Source: Thermincola carboxydiphila (GTDB taxonomy: Bacteria; Bacillota; Thermincolia; Thermincolales; UBA2595). Taken from it: 64,000 nucleotides of DNA. This document shows positions 35,977 to 45,891 of this stretch, piece after piece. Below the pieces are notes generated by a model, which worked only from the letters and a program-made list of their open reading frames with translations, was not told the origin of the DNA and did no database searches. Every line of letters begins with the position of its first letter. The stretch's first letter is position 1. Both the position numbers and the translations under genes were made by a program. The DNA lies in the NCBI GenBank assembly GCA_016841325.1, contig JAENZJ010000014.1, positions 1 to 64,000 on the forward strand, given 5' to 3'.

Positions 35977-36922
35977 AAAGTTCCGAAACAGGCACCGGCT
36001 CCAGGCCGCTTTCCCTGAGCCTGCGGATGATTTCCGGGAGTGCCTCCAGAGTGTTTTGACGGCCTTCATGCAGGAGTATAATTGAGCCTGGCTTTACCTG
36101 GGCCAGGACCCTTTCTGTTATTTCACCGGGAGACGGGCCCTGCCAGTCACGGGGGTCAACGTCCCAGAGCACCAGCTGCTGTCCCGTGCCGGCAGCGGTT
36201 GCTGCCAGGCCTTTTGAATAACGGCCGTAAGGAGGGCGGATGAAGGCAGGTTTTTGTCCAGTAAGGTTATAAACCTGCCGGGAAACTGAGTTCAATTCAT
36301 GGTCCAGTTCCTCGGGACCAAGCTTGTCCAGCTGGGCATGACTCCACGAATGGTTTCCGATTTCACTTCCCTGGGCCATTACATTACGGGCCTGGTCCGG
36401 GTAGCGTTCTATCTGGGAGCCGACCATGAAAAATGTTGCCCTGACGTTGTTTTCTTTAAGAACTTGCAGGTAACGGTCGGTAAGCAGGCGGTGCGGACCA
36501 TCGTCAAAACTCAGGCCTACTTTGTTTCCGGCATTTACTTCGTGAAACAGTGGCGGCATTTGTACTTCAGTCCGCTCTGCAGCTATGGCCTCAGCAGGCT
36601 TGGGGGATGCGTCCGGTGGGGTGTTGTCTTGTGGTATATTGTTTTGGGCGCTTTCATTACCGGGGTGCTGGCCGCCCCGGGTGTTGGTTATAGGAGGATG
36701 ATTAAGATTCGGTTGTGTATTTTTAGCAGGGCTCTGGCGGGAATCTTTGCCCTGAGGTATGTTGGTATCTTTTGGGGAACCGGGATGAATCCGGCTTACC
36801 GTCTGAATTGTATTTTGTTCGTGTCTCAGTTGGATATTAAGGTCAAATACGGTAAAGCTGAAAGGGTATAAGCAGATTGATAGAAAAAAGAGTAAACCTG
36901 ATGTCAGCCGTAGTGCAGTCAT
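35951..36922 (-). CDS. Polysaccharide deacetylase (NodB family)
   Basis: About 323 residues: signal/anchor helix (about 7-25), a Pro/Asn/Gln-rich linker of about 90 residues, and a NodB domain with LSFDDGPH, the metal motif HSWSH, and RPPYGRY. Such enzymes remove acetyl groups from peptidoglycan or other surface sugars; in spore-formers some act in sporulation. The frame extends to 36976, but GGGAG at 8 bases favours ATG 36922. Its 3' end overlaps the convergent TPR gene. Confidence 0.88.
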   Translation of the reverse strand: MTALRLTSGLLFFLSICLYPFSFTVFDLNIQLRHEQNTIQTVSRIHPGSPKDTNIPQGKDSRQSPAKNTQPNLNHPPITNTRGGQHPGNESAQNNIPQDNTPPDASPKPAEAIAAERTEVQMPPLFHEVNAGNKVGLSFDDGPHRLLTDRYLQVLKENNVRATFFMVGSQIERYPDQARNVMAQGSEIGNHSWSHAQLDKLGPEELDHELNSVSRQVYNLTGQKPAFIRPPYGRYSKGLAATAAGTGQQLVLWDVDPRDWQGPSPGEITERVLAQVKPGSIILLHEGRQNTLEALPEIIRRLRESGLEPVPVSELFSQTGQTP

Positions 36923-37059
36923 AGCCATCTCTCCCGGGGAATGAAATATTTTGTAGCAATTAATACCTCCTACCAATTATATAGACGAATCCCGGCTGTT
37001 TTTGTTGCACATTAGCAGGGAGAATTTGCACCCTTATGAAAAATTGTAGCCTGGATAAA

Positions 37060-37107
37060 ACAGGCAGGTTATGGCTGCGGTCTGACCGCTGACAATAACC
37101 TGCCTGT
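37060..37107 (-). terminator. Terminator of glnA (works on either strand)
   Basis: ACAGGCAGGTTAT (37060-37072) pairs perfectly with 37095-37107; an inner GCGGT/ACCGC hairpin sits in the loop. TTTTA follows on the minus strand and TTTTT on the plus strand. Confidence 0.75.
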
Positions 37108-37153
37108 CCGTGTTTTTGGGACCAAACCTGATTTGTTTGGAGATCCCACTATT

Positions 37154-38500
37154 TTAATATTTTTTAAAGTAACGGGCTATTTCCCAGGGGTGTACTTCAC
37201 TGCCATATTCCTGCCATTCATTATATTTAATGCTTAGGAACCGGCTGACCATGTGATCCCCCAGTGCTTCACATATAAGTGTATCGTTTTCCAGGGCCTC
37301 AAGGGCCTCCCGCAAATTCCGGGGCAGGATTCCTACCTGGGCCTTTTCCCTTTGTTCCGCACTCATGTCATAGACATTAAAATCCAGCGGCTCCGGTGGT
37401 TCCAGCCCGTTTTTTATTCCATCAATACCGGCTTTTATCATCACGGCAAAAAGCAGGTAAGGATTACAGGTGGCATCCGGGCTGCGCAGCTCCATCCGGG
37501 TGCTGCTGCCCCTGGCTGCCGGAACCCTGATAAGAGCACTGCGGTTAAAGGTGGACCAGGCAATATTTACCGGCGCTTCATAACCAGGTTCAAGGCGTTT
37601 ATAGGAATTAACCGTAGGATTCCCTATGGCTGCTATGGCAGGGGCGTGCTGCAGTACTCCGGCGATGTACTGCAGTGCCGTCTGGCTGAGCTGGTTCTCG
37701 CTGTCCCGGTCATAAAATGCATTTTTTCCATTCCGGAAAAGTGACTGGTGGCAGTGCATGGCGGAACCGTTTTCACCGGCCAGGGGCTTTGGCATAAAAG
37801 TGGCATAAAGGCCGTGCTGATGTGCAATATTTCTCACAACATGCTTAAAAGTAATGAAGTTATCGGCATTTTTGAGTGCTTCATCATATTGAAAATCTAT
37901 TTCATGCTGGGAGGGGGCAACTTCGTGGTGTGAAGCTTCAATTCTAAAGCCCATTTTTTTCAGGGCCAGGACCATTTCCCTCCTGGCTTTCTCACCCTTA
38001 TCAGTAGGGGAAAGGTCAAAATAGCCTGCTTCATCATGGATATCAAAGACCGGACGGTTGCGTTCATCGGTATGAAAAAGAAAGAATTCACCCTCAGGTC
38101 CGATATTTACTATATATCCCATGTCGGCAGCCTCTTTCAGCACCCGTTTCAGTATCCCCCGGGGGCAGCCCTCAAAGGGTTCGTCATTGGTCCTGTAGAC
38201 ATCACACATGAGCCGCCCTGTTTTGTCTTTTTCAGGACTCCAGGGCAGGATGGCAAAGGTTGCCGGGTCAGGGAACAGGTACATGTCAGACTCCTCAACA
38301 CGGGCAAATCCGTCAATAGATGAGCCGTCAAACATAAGCTCCCCTTTGAAGGCTTTTTCCAGTTCCTCAACAGTAATTGCAGTATTTTTTAATATGCCAA
38401 AGATATCTGTAAACTGGAGCATAATAAACTCCACATTTTCTTCTTTAACTTTTGACAGAACTTCCTCTTTGGTACAGATAACAATACACCTACTTTTCAT
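37154..38500 (-). CDS. glnA: Glutamine synthetase, type I (canonical)
   Basis: 448 residues. The canonical features are present: latch loop FDGSSIDGF, GPEGEFFLF and HHEVAPSQHEI metal ligands, NGSAMHCHQSLF, the flap YKRLEPGYEAP, the arginine patch RSALIRVPAARG and RMELRSPDATCNPYL. It forms glutamine from glutamate, ammonium and ATP. Length fits the short GS-I-alpha group of Firmicutes, without the adenylylation insert. AGGGA precedes ATG 38500. It stands alone, unlike the divergent copy at 13533, which overlaps an ANTAR gene. Confidence 0.95.
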   Translation of the reverse strand: MKSRCIVICTKEEVLSKVKEENVEFIMLQFTDIFGILKNTAITVEELEKAFKGELMFDGSSIDGFARVEESDMYLFPDPATFAILPWSPEKDKTGRLMCDVYRTNDEPFEGCPRGILKRVLKEAADMGYIVNIGPEGEFFLFHTDERNRPVFDIHDEAGYFDLSPTDKGEKARREMVLALKKMGFRIEASHHEVAPSQHEIDFQYDEALKNADNFITFKHVVRNIAHQHGLYATFMPKPLAGENGSAMHCHQSLFRNGKNAFYDRDSENQLSQTALQYIAGVLQHAPAIAAIGNPTVNSYKRLEPGYEAPVNIAWSTFNRSALIRVPAARGSSTRMELRSPDATCNPYLLFAVMIKAGIDGIKNGLEPPEPLDFNVYDMSAEQREKAQVGILPRNLREALEALENDTLICEALGDHMVSRFLSIKYNEWQEYGSEVHPWEIARYFKKY

Positions 38501-38848
38501 TTTTTTTCCCTGCTAATGGTCACGGTCAGAGGAAGGCTAACCACATCCTTTCATAATGTAACTTAATTTTATATCATAAACGGCAGGTGCGCAAAAGGTA
38601 CAGGGGCCTCACTGACAGGCAGAAGCAACAATAAGAAGTCCTGGAGGCGATAAGGTTAGCCAGGCTCCATGATGCTGGATTATATTTATAAATACTCCCG
38701 GACTGGACAGCTGACGGTTTTTTTTAGTATTATAAAGTCATAATGGCAGTAACAGTTCTGAATATATACCGGAAAGCCCAGGGGATAATAAAGTCAAACT
38801 GCTGCCACAGTGTGGCAGCAGCAGATTAAAAGAGAGGATATACCTAGC
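38501..38848. promoter_or_regulatory. Divergent promoter region between glnA and the PGPGW gene
   Basis: 348 bases without a gene. On the minus strand TTGCGC and TATAAA near 38570-38600 may be the glnA promoter, though 15 nt apart. On the plus strand CTGCTGCCACA (38799-38809) and TGTGGCAGCAG (38811-38821) form an almost perfect 23-nt dyad 28 bases before the next start, which may be an operator. No GlnR-type site was found. Confidence 0.4.
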
Positions 38849-39112
38849 ATGCAGGCACAGGTAAAACGGATCCTGACCTTAATATTTGGATGGATTTTTG
38901 CCATACTTGGGGTCGTCGGACTTTTTCTCCCGTTTTTACAGGGGATACTTTTTTTGCTGGTCGGTCTTTACCTGCTTTCACATGAGTCCAGATGGGCGAA
39001 AAAACAGTTTGACAGGCTAAAAAGGCGTTACCCGGGATTGTACAACAGGTTCATGAACCTCAAAGCCCGTTACCGGGACAAATTCAGGAAACTCTTCGGG
39101 AAGAGGGTGTGA
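38849..39112 (+). CDS. PGPGW-type small membrane protein
   Basis: 87 residues: two hydrophobic helices in the first half (LTLIFGWIFAILGVVGLFLPFLQGILFLLVGLYLLS), then a basic cytoplasmic tail (KKQFDRLKRRYPGLYNRF, KARYRDKFRKLF). The pattern of a short hairpin membrane domain with a Pro-Gly turn and a GL-x-LLS end fits the PGPGW family, whose role is unknown. I chose ATG 38849 over the longer frame because AGAGAGGA precedes it. Confidence 0.75.
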   Translation: MQAQVKRILTLIFGWIFAILGVVGLFLPFLQGILFLLVGLYLLSHESRWAKKQFDRLKRRYPGLYNRFMNLKARYRDKFRKLFGKRV

Positions 39113-39135
39113 TGCCTGTGTAGCCGGGAAATATG

Positions 39136-40263
39136 CTAATGTGAAGCCCTTTCTCCGGCATACCTGATAACTCTTGCCAGGAGTTCTTCTTTTTTTGCAT
39201 TAATAGCCGGGAAGTTCATGGCAGGGACATAATATGACTCCATCAGGTCGTGTTCTGTTTTGGCCTGGCTAATTCTTTTAACAGCCCTGTTAAAGGCATC
39301 TTCAAACCTCGTCCGGCATCCGGTGATTTCATCAGCATATTTCTTTAGTATTCCTGTAACCAGAAAAGCTGACAGATTGATTTCCCTGGCAGCCTCAAGA
39401 TTGAGCAGGCAGTTATAATCAAAATATACCGGGGCAGATAAATTGGCAACAGCCACAGACAGAACGGGTATTACCAGGACATCGATATTCCCGGGAATCA
39501 GGGAACAATGATACTGTTCGGTGTCAAGCCCGAGAGCGGCAGCCCGGGCGGCCAGTCTGGCAAGAAGGGTAGCTTTGCCGCTGCCGGGTTCGCCCTTTAT
39601 TATATAGAGTTTACGGATATCTTGCAGTATAGTATCGTGGTAGTTCACCGAACCGTCAGGGGTTATGGCACTGGCAAACAGATGTCTGGTTTTGGCGGTA
39701 CGGGTAAAATCAGGTTTTACATTGGAGAATATTTCTTCCGAAATCTGGAGGGTTATTTCATTAACCCGGGCAAAATCAACTGCTTCCGTTATATAGCTTT
39801 GCCATTCGTCGCGGATTACTTTGGCTTCCTTAAGGGCAAAGTAGGCCATTTGGAAGAAACGCCCGACCCGGCGGTTTGTTTCCAGTATGGCAGTCTTGTT
39901 TTTCCTGAGCAGGGTTTCGTCCCAGAAGTCACCAAGGTGAACGATCTCGTCCACTGCCCCGGGATTCTTGGGGTCCACTACATGTGGTGCAGTCCCGTCC
40001 AGCATGGCCACACCTATTTCCGGGATGCACACCCCGTCAAGGGAACCGTTGTCAGAGGAGCAGCAGTGGAATTCAACGTCATATCCCATATCCAGCATTC
40101 TTTCTCCAATTGAACGCATCAGGGTTGATTTTCCCACCCCGGGACCGCCCTTAATTACAAATATTCTGGTGGCATCAGGTTCGATTATGTTGTCATAGAA
40201 TGAATAGAACCCCTGTGAAGTGTTCCCACCCGGGAACAGTTTTTTCAGTTTACCTTTGGCCAA
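39136..40263 (-). CDS. ATPase with two P-loops (PRK06851-like)
   Basis: 375 residues made of two related halves, each with a Walker A motif: GGPGVGKST (Lys45) and GEPGSGKAT (about residue 230). Each is preceded by a strand reading RIFVIK or KLYIIK and followed by YDVEFHCCSSD or LDTEQYHCSLI. The duplicated layout matches an uncharacterised Firmicute ATPase family. The Cys-Cys after the first P-loop is a feature worth testing. TTG 40263 is 9 bases after AAAGGAGG; the TTG at 40272 abuts the site. Confidence 0.78.
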   Translation of the reverse strand: MAKGKLKKLFPGGNTSQGFYSFYDNIIEPDATRIFVIKGGPGVGKSTLMRSIGERMLDMGYDVEFHCCSSDNGSLDGVCIPEIGVAMLDGTAPHVVDPKNPGAVDEIVHLGDFWDETLLRKNKTAILETNRRVGRFFQMAYFALKEAKVIRDEWQSYITEAVDFARVNEITLQISEEIFSNVKPDFTRTAKTRHLFASAITPDGSVNYHDTILQDIRKLYIIKGEPGSGKATLLARLAARAAALGLDTEQYHCSLIPGNIDVLVIPVLSVAVANLSAPVYFDYNCLLNLEAAREINLSAFLVTGILKKYADEITGCRTRFEDAFNRAVKRISQAKTEHDLMESYYVPAMNFPAINAKKEELLARVIRYAGERASH

Positions 40264-40750
40264 GTTTGTCAACCTCCTTTGATTTGCAGGGTTTACCTTG
40301 TCTAGAAAATGCAGAAAGCGCCTCGTGATATCGCTTCAGACTGAAGACAGGGCAGCCATGTGCCTGTCTGAAACGTATTGCCGGGCGCCGTCTCCTGACG
40401 GGATTACATCTTTATATGGAAGATGATATATCATATGTTCTGCCGGTGGATATTGACACACCGGCAGTAAATTTTTTACTGGCAAGATTATTTCCTTTGA
40501 GTTTTTTTAAGGGACATTAAAATTTAATTAATATCCAAATGTTATTTGGATGTTATTAAGTTGTGATATATTTTAAAATGGGGGTAAAAAAGGGGAAAAT
40601 TGACCAAAAATAAGCTAATATGTCTATTAAGTAAAGGTATTTCATAAAAGGAAAGTGTCCAAAATAGTAGAATTTACATAAAATGATTGCAGCTTGAAAA
40701 GAAATACTGGATACCGGCAGTTATAATACCCCTTGGAGGGTGAAATATTT
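40264..40750. other. Long hairpin-rich intergenic region
   Basis: About 490 bases between divergent genes. Hairpins include CTTCA/TGAAG (40334-40346), AGACAGG/CCTGTCT (40345-40369) and CTGCCGGTG/CACCGGCAG (40440-40467) with a T-run after it on the plus strand. The first two would lie in the leader of the minus-strand ATPase gene. The end nearest the kinase is A/T-rich and holds its sigma-H-like promoter. No gene is visible. Confidence 0.4.
40647..40675 (+). promoter_or_regulatory. Sigma-H-like promoter for the PAS kinase
   Basis: AAAGGAAAG (40647-40655), 11 nt, then GTAGAATTT (40667-40675). It lies about 75 bases before the kinase start. Confidence 0.6.
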
Positions 40751-42019
40751 TTGACTGACAGACTAAGCCTTGTCATTTGTGAATGTTTCAAACAATTACT
40801 TAAAAGAGTAGCAAATATCTTAACTCAAAATGAAATAAAAAAAATGAGAGCGGAGGACGGTTTGCCGGCTGCCGGTCTAAATTTGTGGCCCCAATTACAT
40901 CAGGAGTTATCCGGACCCTTCAGTGAAGATCAATTTCTAGCAAGTCATATCATGGACAGTACAACAGATTGTTTTTTTGCATTGGATCGGAATTGGCGGT
41001 TTATATTCATCAATAAAGCAGCAGAGACTTTTTTTCGTATAAAGCGTGAAGGACTAATCGGCTTCCGTTATTGGGAGAGTTATCCCAAAATTTTGGGAAC
41101 TGTGTTTCACCGCAATTTTCTTAAGGTCATGGTGCACAGGGAGCCGAGAAATTTTGAAACTAAAACAGTTTATGGAAAGGCCTGGCTTGAAGTAAGGGTT
41201 TACCCGTGCAGAGATGGAATATGTGTGCAATTCCGGGATATTTCTGAAAGAAAACAATCTGAAAAGTTACTTAAAGAAACAAATGAAAGGCTTATTCAAG
41301 CCAATGAATATAAGACCGAATTTCTGAGGAACATGAGTCATGAGCTACGGACGCCTTTAACTGCAATAATTGCTCTGGTATCAGGTATGCAGATGAAACT
41401 GTCAGAATACTCTCCCGAACGGATGGAGGAATATCTTAATACAATTTTAAAAAACAGTAAGCGATTATTGGGGTTAATAAATGATTTGCTGGATTTTTCC
41501 AAAGCCGAGAACGGCAAAATGTCATTAAATCTCACCGAGGCGAAAATCGGTGATATAACTTCAGATGTGGTTAAAGTTCTGAGACCTTTGGCTGCTGAAA
41601 AAAAGATTCAGATACGCACTGAAATACGAGACAGGGAAACAGTTATTGCCGACATTGAAAAAGTTGGACAAGTGGTAATGAATCTGGTGGGTAATGCCAT
41701 CAAGTTTAGTGAAGCAAATGGTAAAATTGAAGTGTCGGTATATGATGGAGCGGTCCCCGAAGGGACGTTTTTGGTGGTGGCTGATTCAGGACCAGGGATA
41801 CCTGAAGATGAACAGGATAAAATATTTGATGCTTTTTATCAAATTAACCGGGGGTTAAATAAAAAGTATCAGGGTTCAGGTTTGGGCCTTGCATTAGTCA
41901 AAAAGATTATGGATTTCCATCTTGGCAAAATTGAAGTAACTAACCGGAAACAGGGAAGGGGAGCAATATTTAAAGCATTCTGGCCGGCTTATCCCTGTTT
42001 CGAAAAAGATCTGGACTAA
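40751..42019 (+). CDS. PAS-domain sensor histidine kinase
   Basis: About 422 residues, soluble. One PAS domain (about 60-165; DSTTDCFFALDRNWRFIFINKAAE, VQFRDISERK), HisKA with the phospho-acceptor in SHELRTPLTA, and an ATPase domain (NLVGNAIKF, DSGPGIP, GSGLGLALVKK). TTG 40751 is 9 bases after GGAGGGTG; the open frame begins at 40733. It lies 11 bases before an OmpR-type regulator, so the two form one system. Confidence 0.9.
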   Translation: MTDRLSLVICECFKQLLKRVANILTQNEIKKMRAEDGLPAAGLNLWPQLHQELSGPFSEDQFLASHIMDSTTDCFFALDRNWRFIFINKAAETFFRIKREGLIGFRYWESYPKILGTVFHRNFLKVMVHREPRNFETKTVYGKAWLEVRVYPCRDGICVQFRDISERKQSEKLLKETNERLIQANEYKTEFLRNMSHELRTPLTAIIALVSGMQMKLSEYSPERMEEYLNTILKNSKRLLGLINDLLDFSKAENGKMSLNLTEAKIGDITSDVVKVLRPLAAEKKIQIRTEIRDRETVIADIEKVGQVVMNLVGNAIKFSEANGKIEVSVYDGAVPEGTFLVVADSGPGIPEDEQDKIFDAFYQINRGLNKKYQGSGLGLALVKKIMDFHLGKIEVTNRKQGRGAIFKAFWPAYPCFEKDLD

Positions 42020-42030
42020 AGGTGAAACAA

Positions 42031-42735
42031 ATGGATAAGAAGAAAATAATGGTTATTGATGATGACACGACAATCTTAAATTTTCTTTCTGAATTTTTAA
42101 GTTCCGAGGGATTTGTGGTATATACTGCGGCAGATGGTTCTACAGCTCTGGAACTGTGTCGCCAAAAAAAACCGGACCTGGTAGTGCTTGATGTAATGAT
42201 GCCAGAGATGGATGGGTTTGAGACCTGTTTACAAATGCGCAGGATAAGTACGGTACCAATAGTTTTTCTTTCGGCAAAACATGAGACCAGTGACAGAGTA
42301 ATGGGACTGGCTTGCGGAAGTGACGATTTCGTTGCCAAACCATTTGATAGCGGAGAGTTATTATTGAGAATTAAAGCTATCTTGAGGAGAAGCCGGGGGG
42401 GAGTCTTGGAGCCAGACCAGGACCAACTTATAAAATTAGCCGGATTAACTATAAATCGAACCAACAGAAGTGTTGAAAAATTAAATCGGAATGTGGAATT
42501 AACTGCAAAAGAATTTGAGTTGTTGTGGCTTTTGGCAAGTTATCCAAAAAGAGTCTTTACCAGAGATCAACTGATATATCAAATTTGGAATCAAAATTTT
42601 CTTGAGGATACTTCTGTGGTAACTATGCTGGTTAAAAGACTGAGAGAGAAAATTGAAGATGACCATGCAAAACCGGTCTATATTAAAACTATTCGGGGTG
42701 TGGGATATAAATTCGGATGGGAACCCAATAATTAG
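42031..42735 (+). CDS. OmpR/PhoB-family response regulator
   Basis: 234 residues: receiver with acid pocket IDDD, Asp54 in VVLDVMMPEMDG, Lys in AKPFD, then a winged-helix DNA-binding domain (about 130-230; LTAKEFELLWLLASYPKRVFTRDQL, TVVTMLVKRLREKIE-like, IKTIRGVGYKF). AAAGGTG before ATG 42031 sets the start. Partner of the PAS kinase. A strong terminator follows, separating the pair from the receptor genes. Confidence 0.93.
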   Translation: MDKKKIMVIDDDTTILNFLSEFLSSEGFVVYTAADGSTALELCRQKKPDLVVLDVMMPEMDGFETCLQMRRISTVPIVFLSAKHETSDRVMGLACGSDDFVAKPFDSGELLLRIKAILRRSRGGVLEPDQDQLIKLAGLTINRTNRSVEKLNRNVELTAKEFELLWLLASYPKRVFTRDQLIYQIWNQNFLEDTSVVTMLVKRLREKIEDDHAKPVYIKTIRGVGYKFGWEPNN

Positions 42736-42755
42736 GAAACCAAATTAAAATTGTG

Positions 42756-42785
42756 ACGAGCATTATCAAAAATGCTCGTTTTTTT
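42756..42785 (+). terminator. Intrinsic terminator of the kinase/regulator pair
   Basis: ACGAGCATT (42756-42764) pairs with AATGCTCGT (42771-42779), followed by seven T. Confidence 0.88.
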
Positions 42786-42812
42786 GTTATGTAAATATTA
42801 TCTTAATAATAT

Positions 42813-42839
42813 TTGTAGGTTACCCAATCGTAATATAAT
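42813..42839 (+). promoter_or_regulatory. Possible promoter of the first receptor gene
   Basis: TTGTAG (42813-42818), 15 nt, TATAAT (42834-42839). The -10 is perfect, the spacing short. A partial sigma-H-like pair (AAAGGAGGC, 11 nt, AAAGAATTG) also occurs near 42909-42937 but misses several positions. Confidence 0.35.
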
Positions 42840-42987
42840 GATAATTATTAAGGGAATTCGTGGTAAAGATACATGAAGTTACAAAAAACGACACAAATCA
42901 ATGTCAAAAGGAGGCGAATCCTGAAAAAAGAATTGGATGTGGGATTTTTGATGAAAAAATCTACGAGTGGTTCAGGGAGGAGATTTG

Positions 42988-44868
42988 ATGAAAATTAAAA
43001 TAGGTGCAAAGTTAATTTTAAGTTTTTTGGTAGTGCTGGTTATTACCGCATTTATAGGTTTTTTTGGTTTGAATCAGGCAGCACAGATAAATGACAATGC
43101 TACCGATATCAGTGATAACTGGATGAAGAAGCAACGCCTCTTGGGGGACATGAATGGGGCTAATGCTGATTACCGGATTTACATGGTTCAGTATGTATTT
43201 GCTGCTCACAGGGGAGATCAGGCCTCAGTGGCAGATTATGCGAAAAAAATTGAACCTGCCGGTAAAACTTTTGAAGATGTGATGACAGAAACCGAAAAAC
43301 TGATTACCACCGAGCAGGGCAAAAAAATGTTTGCCGCAATCGGGTCGGCCTGGACAGCGGTCAGGGAAGCAGATAAAAGACTCATGAATCTGGTAAAGGC
43401 CGGAAGAAACCAGGAGGCTATGAATTTACTGGAGGGTGAATCAAGGGATAAGTATGATGCATCAAACAAAGCGCTGGAAGATTTTATGGAATACAACAGG
43501 CAGCAGGCTGACCAGTTAACCAGCGCCAACGAAACAGCATATAATGCAGGTCGGGTCACCAGTATTACAGTAATCATCGCAGCCCTGGTTATCGGTTTTA
43601 GCCTGGCTCTCTATATTGCCAGGGGTATTTCCAAACCTGCCGCTCTGGTGGCGGAAACTGCTTTAAGAGTAGCTGACGGTGACCTGACGGTAAGTGAATT
43701 AAAGGTTAAATCCAGAGATGAAATCAGGGATTTGGCTGATGCCTTCAATAAAATGGTGACAAATCTCAAGAACATGATTCACCAGATAAATGCCACCAGC
43801 CAGTCGGTGGCCGCGACCAGTGAGGAACTGTCTTCCAATTCCGAAGAAGCCACCAAAGCAACTCAGCAGGTAGCCCAAACCATTGGTCAGGTGGCCGAGG
43901 GTTCCGGCAACCAGGCTCAAAGTGTAACTGAAATTGTCCAGGTGATGGACCAGATGGCTCAGTCTATTCAGCAGGTTGCCTCCGGCGCGGGTGAACAGAG
44001 TAAAAACGTTATTAGCACTACAGATATGGTTAATGACATGGTCAACAAGGTAGATATTATGGCTGAAGGTATGGAAAAGGTTAAACAGGTATCGAAACAA
44101 AACGGCGAGGTGGCCGAAAGCGGTGGCAAGTCAGTGGAAAAAACCGTCAACGGCATGCTCAGGGTCAAGGATGCAGTCTTTGAGACTGCCCAAAGGATTC
44201 AGGAACTGGGACAACAATCACAGAAGATTGGTGAGATTATCCAGGTAATTGATGATATTGCAGAGCAAACCAACCTTTTGGCTCTCAATGCTGCCATAGA
44301 AGCAGCCAGGGCAGGTGAACACGGCAAAGGCTTTGCGGTTGTGGCAGATGAGGTGCGTAAGCTGGCTGAGAGGTCAGGTAATGCCACCAAAGAAATTGCA
44401 GAACTGATTACAGATATTCAACGCGGGACTGAGGTGGCTGTAGAATCAATGGGGGTAGGCACTAAAGAGGTGGAAGAGGGAGTTGTTTTGGCCCAGGAAG
44501 CAGGACAATCCCTAAGTGAAATAGTCGCCGGTGTAACAGGAGCCGGGGAAAGTGTAAGTCAAATTATGGAACTGATAAATGATATCCTGGCCGGCAGTCA
44601 GGAAGTATCCAAAGCGGTCAACAATGTGGCAGCCATAACCGAAGAAAACACTGCTGCCACTGAAGAAATGTCTGCTTCGGCGCAGCAGGTCAATTCCTCA
44701 ATGCAGAATGTGGCTTCAGTATCCGAGGAAAATGCGTCTGCCGCTGAAGAGGTGTCTGCATCTACCGAGGAACTCACTGCCTCTATAGAAGAAATCTCTG
44801 GATCGTCGGAACAACTGGCCAGAATGGCTCAGGAACTACAGGATATGGTATCTCAGTTTCGCGTATAG
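42988..44868 (+). CDS. Methyl-accepting chemotaxis protein, copy 1
   Basis: 626 residues: membrane helix (about 8-30), four-helix-bundle sensor outside (about 31-187), second helix (about 190-211), HAMP (about 212-265) and the signalling hairpin with tip [27 protein letters not shown]. Glu/Gln-rich heptads before and after the tip can be methylated. From the HAMP region on, it is almost identical to the copy at 45892, while the sensors differ moderately. GGGAGGAG before ATG 42988 sets the start. Forms a unit with cheW and a DUF2294 gene. Confidence 0.93.
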   Translation: MKIKIGAKLILSFLVVLVITAFIGFFGLNQAAQINDNATDISDNWMKKQRLLGDMNGANADYRIYMVQYVFAAHRGDQASVADYAKKIEPAGKTFEDVMTETEKLITTEQGKKMFAAIGSAWTAVREADKRLMNLVKAGRNQEAMNLLEGESRDKYDASNKALEDFMEYNRQQADQLTSANETAYNAGRVTSITVIIAALVIGFSLALYIARGISKPAALVAETALRVADGDLTVSELKVKSRDEIRDLADAFNKMVTNLKNMIHQINATSQSVAATSEELSSNSEEATKATQQVAQTIGQVAEGSGNQAQSVTEIVQVMDQMAQSIQQVASGAGEQSKNVISTTDMVNDMVNKVDIMAEGMEKVKQVSKQNGEVAESGGKSVEKTVNGMLRVKDAVFETAQRIQELGQQSQKIGEIIQVIDDIAEQTNLLALNAAIEAARAGEHGKGFAVVADEVRKLAERSGNATKEIAELITDIQRGTEVAVESMGVGTKEVEEGVVLAQEAGQSLSEIVAGVTGAGESVSQIMELINDILAGSQEVSKAVNNVAAITEENTAATEEMSASAQQVNSSMQNVASVSEENASAAEEVSASTEELTASIEEISGSSEQLARMAQELQDMVSQFRV

Positions 44869-44879
44869 GAGGGTAACAA

Positions 44880-45329
44880 ATGGCGTCAGATGAGAGACAG
44901 TACGTAGTTTTTAGACTGGGTATCGAAGATTTTGGGGTAGAAATAAATAAAGTTAAGGAAATTATCACCTACCGGGAAACAACCCAAATTCCCGGCTCGG
45001 GGGCCCTGATGGAAGGAATTATTAATTTGCGGGGCCAGGTTATACCGATTTTTAATTTGCGGCGAAAGTTTGGATTCCCCGCTTTGGAACACAGCCGGAG
45101 TACCCGCATTGTGGTTGTGGAAACTTTTGATGACACTGTAGGTATAGTGGTTGATGGGGTTTCCGAGGTTTTAGTGATTCCGGAAAACACGATCGAGGAA
45201 CCTTCATCCTTGATTACATCCGGTATAGAATCAGACTATCTTTCCGGGGTGGCTAAATTAGAGGAAAAACTGGTAATGATTCTTGAATTGGAACAAGTAA
45301 TAAACACTGGAGTGGCAGAAGCTATATAG
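44880..45329 (+). CDS. cheW: CheW-like coupling protein
   Basis: 149 residues of one CheW domain (YVVFRLGIEDFGVEINKVKEII, GIINLRGQVIPIFNLRRKFG, GIVVDGVSEVL). It starts 11 bases after the first receptor with AGGAGGG before ATG 44880. It is a paralogue of the protein at 7474. It presumably couples the two receptors here to the CheA at 60807. Confidence 0.93.
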   Translation: MASDERQYVVFRLGIEDFGVEINKVKEIITYRETTQIPGSGALMEGIINLRGQVIPIFNLRRKFGFPALEHSRSTRIVVVETFDDTVGIVVDGVSEVLVIPENTIEEPSSLITSGIESDYLSGVAKLEEKLVMILELEQVINTGVAEAI

Positions 45330-45344
45330 AAGAAGGTGCCTGCA

Positions 45345-45698
45345 ATGGGGGGAAGTATTGTATTGAATACGCCGGAATCTGTAAAGATTAGGCTTGAAAA
45401 AGACTTGGCCAAGCTGATCAAAGAAAACATAGGTAAAGGTCCCAGTGAAATATCGGTAAATATTAACGGGTCCTTGGTGGTTTGCCGTATTTACGGGTTT
45501 TTGACCAAGGCAGAGGAGTTGATTGTTAAAGCAGGGTATCCGGAAAAGGTAACCGAATTTAGAAATATTTATATTAGTCAATGTGTAGGTGATATAGAAA
45601 AGATTTTTGAGAATACGCTATGCAGAACAGTTAAGAGGTTTTTCTCATCCTATCTTACTGACGTAAATGAGGCTTGTTGGATAATAATCCTTGAGTAA
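45345..45698 (+). CDS. DUF2294 (MpsC-like) protein 1
   Basis: About 117 residues, soluble. It shows the DUF2294 pattern: KLIKENIGKGPSEISVNINGSLVVCRIYGFLTKAEE and a C-terminal WIIILE strand. Staphylococcal MpsC, part of a membrane-potential system, belongs to this family; no MpsA or MpsB is in the window. Three such genes lie within 3.7 kb of receptors and c-di-GMP genes, so a signalling role is a fair inference. ATG 45345 is preceded by GAAGGTG. Last gene of the receptor - cheW unit. Confidence 0.8.
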   Translation: MGGSIVLNTPESVKIRLEKDLAKLIKENIGKGPSEISVNINGSLVVCRIYGFLTKAEELIVKAGYPEKVTEFRNIYISQCVGDIEKIFENTLCRTVKRFFSSYLTDVNEACWIIILE

Positions 45699-45775
45699 AC
45701 CGGCGGCAGTATTTTACGCTAATCGGCAGTCTGATGAAGGCCGCTGATAATCTTCCGGAAGTTACCTTTCCTGGC

Positions 45776-45825
45776 AAGGAGCAGATAACTACCTTAGTGT
45801 AGTTATCTGCTCCTTCAATTTTTTT
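45776..45825 (+). terminator. Strong intrinsic terminator
   Basis: A 17-bp perfect stem (45776-45792 with 45799-45815) over a 6-nt loop, with TTTTTTT at 45819-45825. Confidence 0.9.
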
Positions 45826-45891
45826 CTGTATTACAAATGAATATAATTGCACTTTCTGTAAGCTCGTAAATATAGTGACGGAGGGGATTAT

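Noticed and set aside
43800-44860. Tandem or CRISPR-like repeats in the receptor genes
   Set aside because: The recurring short words come from heptad coding in the coiled coil and from the duplicated receptor, not from a repeat array.
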